Source: CAYRGS01 sp964423875
GTDB taxonomy: Bacteria > UBA8248 > JACPRG01 > G963555815
Assembly (NCBI GenBank): GCA_964423875.1
Contig: CAYRGS010000011.1
Coordinates: forward strand, 1 to 53,406
Direction of reading: 5' to 3'
Length of the DNA: 53,406 bases
How positions within the stretch are numbered: the stretch's first letter is position 1; each line of letters opens with the position of its first letter. The translations under genes and the position numbers were made by a program. Shown piece after piece: positions 52,493 through 53,406 of the stretch. The notes below the pieces were generated by a model. The model searched no databases. It worked only from the letters and a program-made list of their open reading frames with translations, and was not told the origin of the DNA.

Positions 52493-53269
52493 ATGGTCTT
52501 CGACGGCTGGAAGATGTACGACCTGACCATGACCCTCGGGCACGATTACCCCGCCTTTCCCATCGGGCTTCAGGACGTCCGGATTGTGAGGGACGTCCGA
52601 CGCGCGCGCTATACGGCCAACGCCGACAAGATTGAGATGTCCTGTCACGCGGGCACGCACCTGGACGGCCCGCTTCACTTCGAGCCACGCGGAAAAACCA
52701 TCGATCAGTTCCCCCTCGCCGGAAAGCTCGTCGGCGAGGGCGTGATCGTCGACATCAGCAAACAGTGCGGGGATTACGACTTTTACGGCGAGAAGGAAAT
52801 TATGGCCTCGGGCGCGGACGTCCGGCCCGGCGACATCCTGTTCATCCACACAGGTTACCACCAGCACGCCCCGGGGACCCACAAGGAGGACGACATCAAG
52901 TATTTCTATAAGCACCCCGGCCCGAAGATGGATTTCGCCAAGTGGTGCAAAAAGATGAAGTTCAAATATCTGGGGATTGACGGAGGCAGCCAGGATCACC
53001 CGTTGAACACGGGGTTGCAGGGAAGAATCCCGTTCGTGGACGAGGAGTTCTGCAAAAAGCACGGCGTGGACAGCGTGGCCGACATCTTTCCCCGCAAGAC
53101 GTGGCAGCTCATGCACAGCGAGCTCTTCAAGCACGAAATCATCCACGTCGAGAACCTGGGCGGGGACCTTCACAAAATTCTCAACAAGCGGGCGATCATC
53201 GGGACCTTCCCGCTCAAGCTGATCGCCGAGTCCGCCCCTTGCCGAGTTGCCGCCTGGGTGAAGGCGTAA
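52493..53269 (+). CDS. Cyclase/kynurenine formamidase-family metal hydrolase
   Basis: This 258-residue protein is of the PF04199 cyclase family. The diagnostic HAGTHLDGPLHF motif (about residues 52-63) provides metal ligands, and the start WKMYDLTMTLGHDYPAF is typical. Relatives hydrolyse N-formylkynurenine, isatin or other cyclic amides. The substrate is unknown. It follows the creatininase-family gene by 30 bp with GGAGGAG before ATG 52493, and a strong terminator lies 18 bp after its stop. It is the last gene of the cluster. Confidence 0.9.
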   Translation: MVFDGWKMYDLTMTLGHDYPAFPIGLQDVRIVRDVRRARYTANADKIEMSCHAGTHLDGPLHFEPRGKTIDQFPLAGKLVGEGVIVDISKQCGDYDFYGEKEIMASGADVRPGDILFIHTGYHQHAPGTHKEDDIKYFYKHPGPKMDFAKWCKKMKFKYLGIDGGSQDHPLNTGLQGRIPFVDEEFCKKHGVDSVADIFPRKTWQLMHSELFKHEIIHVENLGGDLHKILNKRAIIGTFPLKLIAESAPCRVAAWVKA

Positions 53270-53287
53270 TCCCGCCCCGCGGACAAA

Positions 53288-53322
53288 AAAAAGGGAGGAA
53301 GCCTTTGGCTTCCTCCCTTTTT
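53288..53322. terminator. Strong terminator ending the N-methylglutamate cluster (works on both strands)
   Basis: A 16-bp perfect stem (AAAAAGGGAGGAAGCC / GGCTTCCTCCCTTTTT) with a TTT loop is preceded by further As and followed by Ts. Because both flanks are A/T-rich it can also stop the converging gene whose end lies at 53351. Confidence 0.93.
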
Positions 53323-53350
53323 CATTGCCTGGATTGGATAATGCGCCCGC

Positions 53351-53406
53351 TTACACCTCGCCGTCGGCGACGGCCTGGACGGCCTCGATGATCTTCGCGT
53401 ACCCGG
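53351..53406 (-). CDS. C-terminal end of a (2Fe-2S)-binding subunit, CoxS/XdhC-small type (partial)
   Basis: Only 18 residues are visible: GYAKIIEAVQAVADGEV, ending at TAA 53351-53353. They match the end of the small 2Fe-2S subunit of molybdenum hydroxylases (carbon monoxide, xanthine or aldehyde dehydrogenase), where GY(V/A)KI(I/V)EAVQA follows the last cysteine cluster. The rest lies beyond the window. Confidence 0.6.
   Translation of the reverse strand, partial: GYAKIIEAVQAVADGEV

Overview
This is a 53.4 kb stretch of high-G+C bacterial DNA, gene-dense on both strands, with no phage, plasmid, CRISPR or rRNA genes. The gene content suggests an uncultivated, aerobic, Gram-negative-type heterotroph that uses small organic nitrogen compounds. 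It includes hydantoinase/oxoprolinase-type subunits, luciferase-like flavin oxidoreductases, creatininase-family amidohydrolases, a BKACE enzyme, a UbiD-type decarboxylase, glycine-betaine-type and oligopeptide ABC importers, and a full N-methylglutamate pathway. I cannot name the phylum from the sequence alone. Lineages such as Methylomirabilota/Rokubacteria or Tectomicrobia carry similar mixes, but that is only a guess.

Layout. 0-5 kb: the end of an acyl-CoA dehydrogenase gene faces hyuB-hyuA, with a divergent flavin oxidoreductase. 5-9 kb: a truncated SH3-like secreted protein, a 3-hydroxyisobutyrate-type dehydrogenase, a universal stress protein and an isolated SenB-type (selenosugar synthase) glycosyltransferase. 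9-15 kb: a quaternary-amine-type ABC importer whose binding protein is fused in front of its permease, an MFS pump, a GlcG/HbpS-like protein and a second flavin oxidoreductase. 15-18 kb: cold-shock protein with terminator, a half-length extradiol dioxygenase, dienelactone hydrolase and isochorismatase-family hydrolase. 18-25.7 kb: gap-pgk-tpiA-secG behind a good sigma70-type promoter, then an oligopeptide ABC importer. 25.8-30 kb: tRNA-Leu(GAG) with its promoter, followed by a decayed zone (integrase remnant, reductase fragment, coding-like scraps) around an LVIVD-repeat protein and an NMT1-type binding protein. 30-34.6 kb: UbiD-type decarboxylase and creatininase-family gene, then a promoter and a set of small genes including a cold-shock domain fused to an AhpD/CMD-like helical domain. 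34.7-41.3 kb: proA, BKACE, BNR-repeat protein, alpha/beta hydrolase and a PEP-hydrolase-like TIM barrel, all on the minus strand.

The most coherent system lies at 41.6-53.3 kb on the plus strand: gmaS-mgsA-mgsB-mgsC-mgdB-mgdC-mgdD-mgdA, then a creatininase-family hydrolase and a cyclase-family hydrolase, ended by a 16-bp perfect terminator hairpin. GmaS makes gamma-glutamylmethylamide from methylamine and glutamate, MgsABC converts it to N-methylglutamate, and MgdABCD oxidises that to glutamate plus a one-carbon unit. The gene order is unusual, with mgdA last. A small inverted-repeat element sits between mgdC and mgdD, and a C10/G11 homopolymer pair lies inside the mgdC reading frame.

Two kinds of short dispersed repeat occur in the intergenic gaps: a roughly 80-95 bp MITE-like element with CGGGCAAGAT-type ends, and a 14-nt motif GGGTCMACCGACCC.
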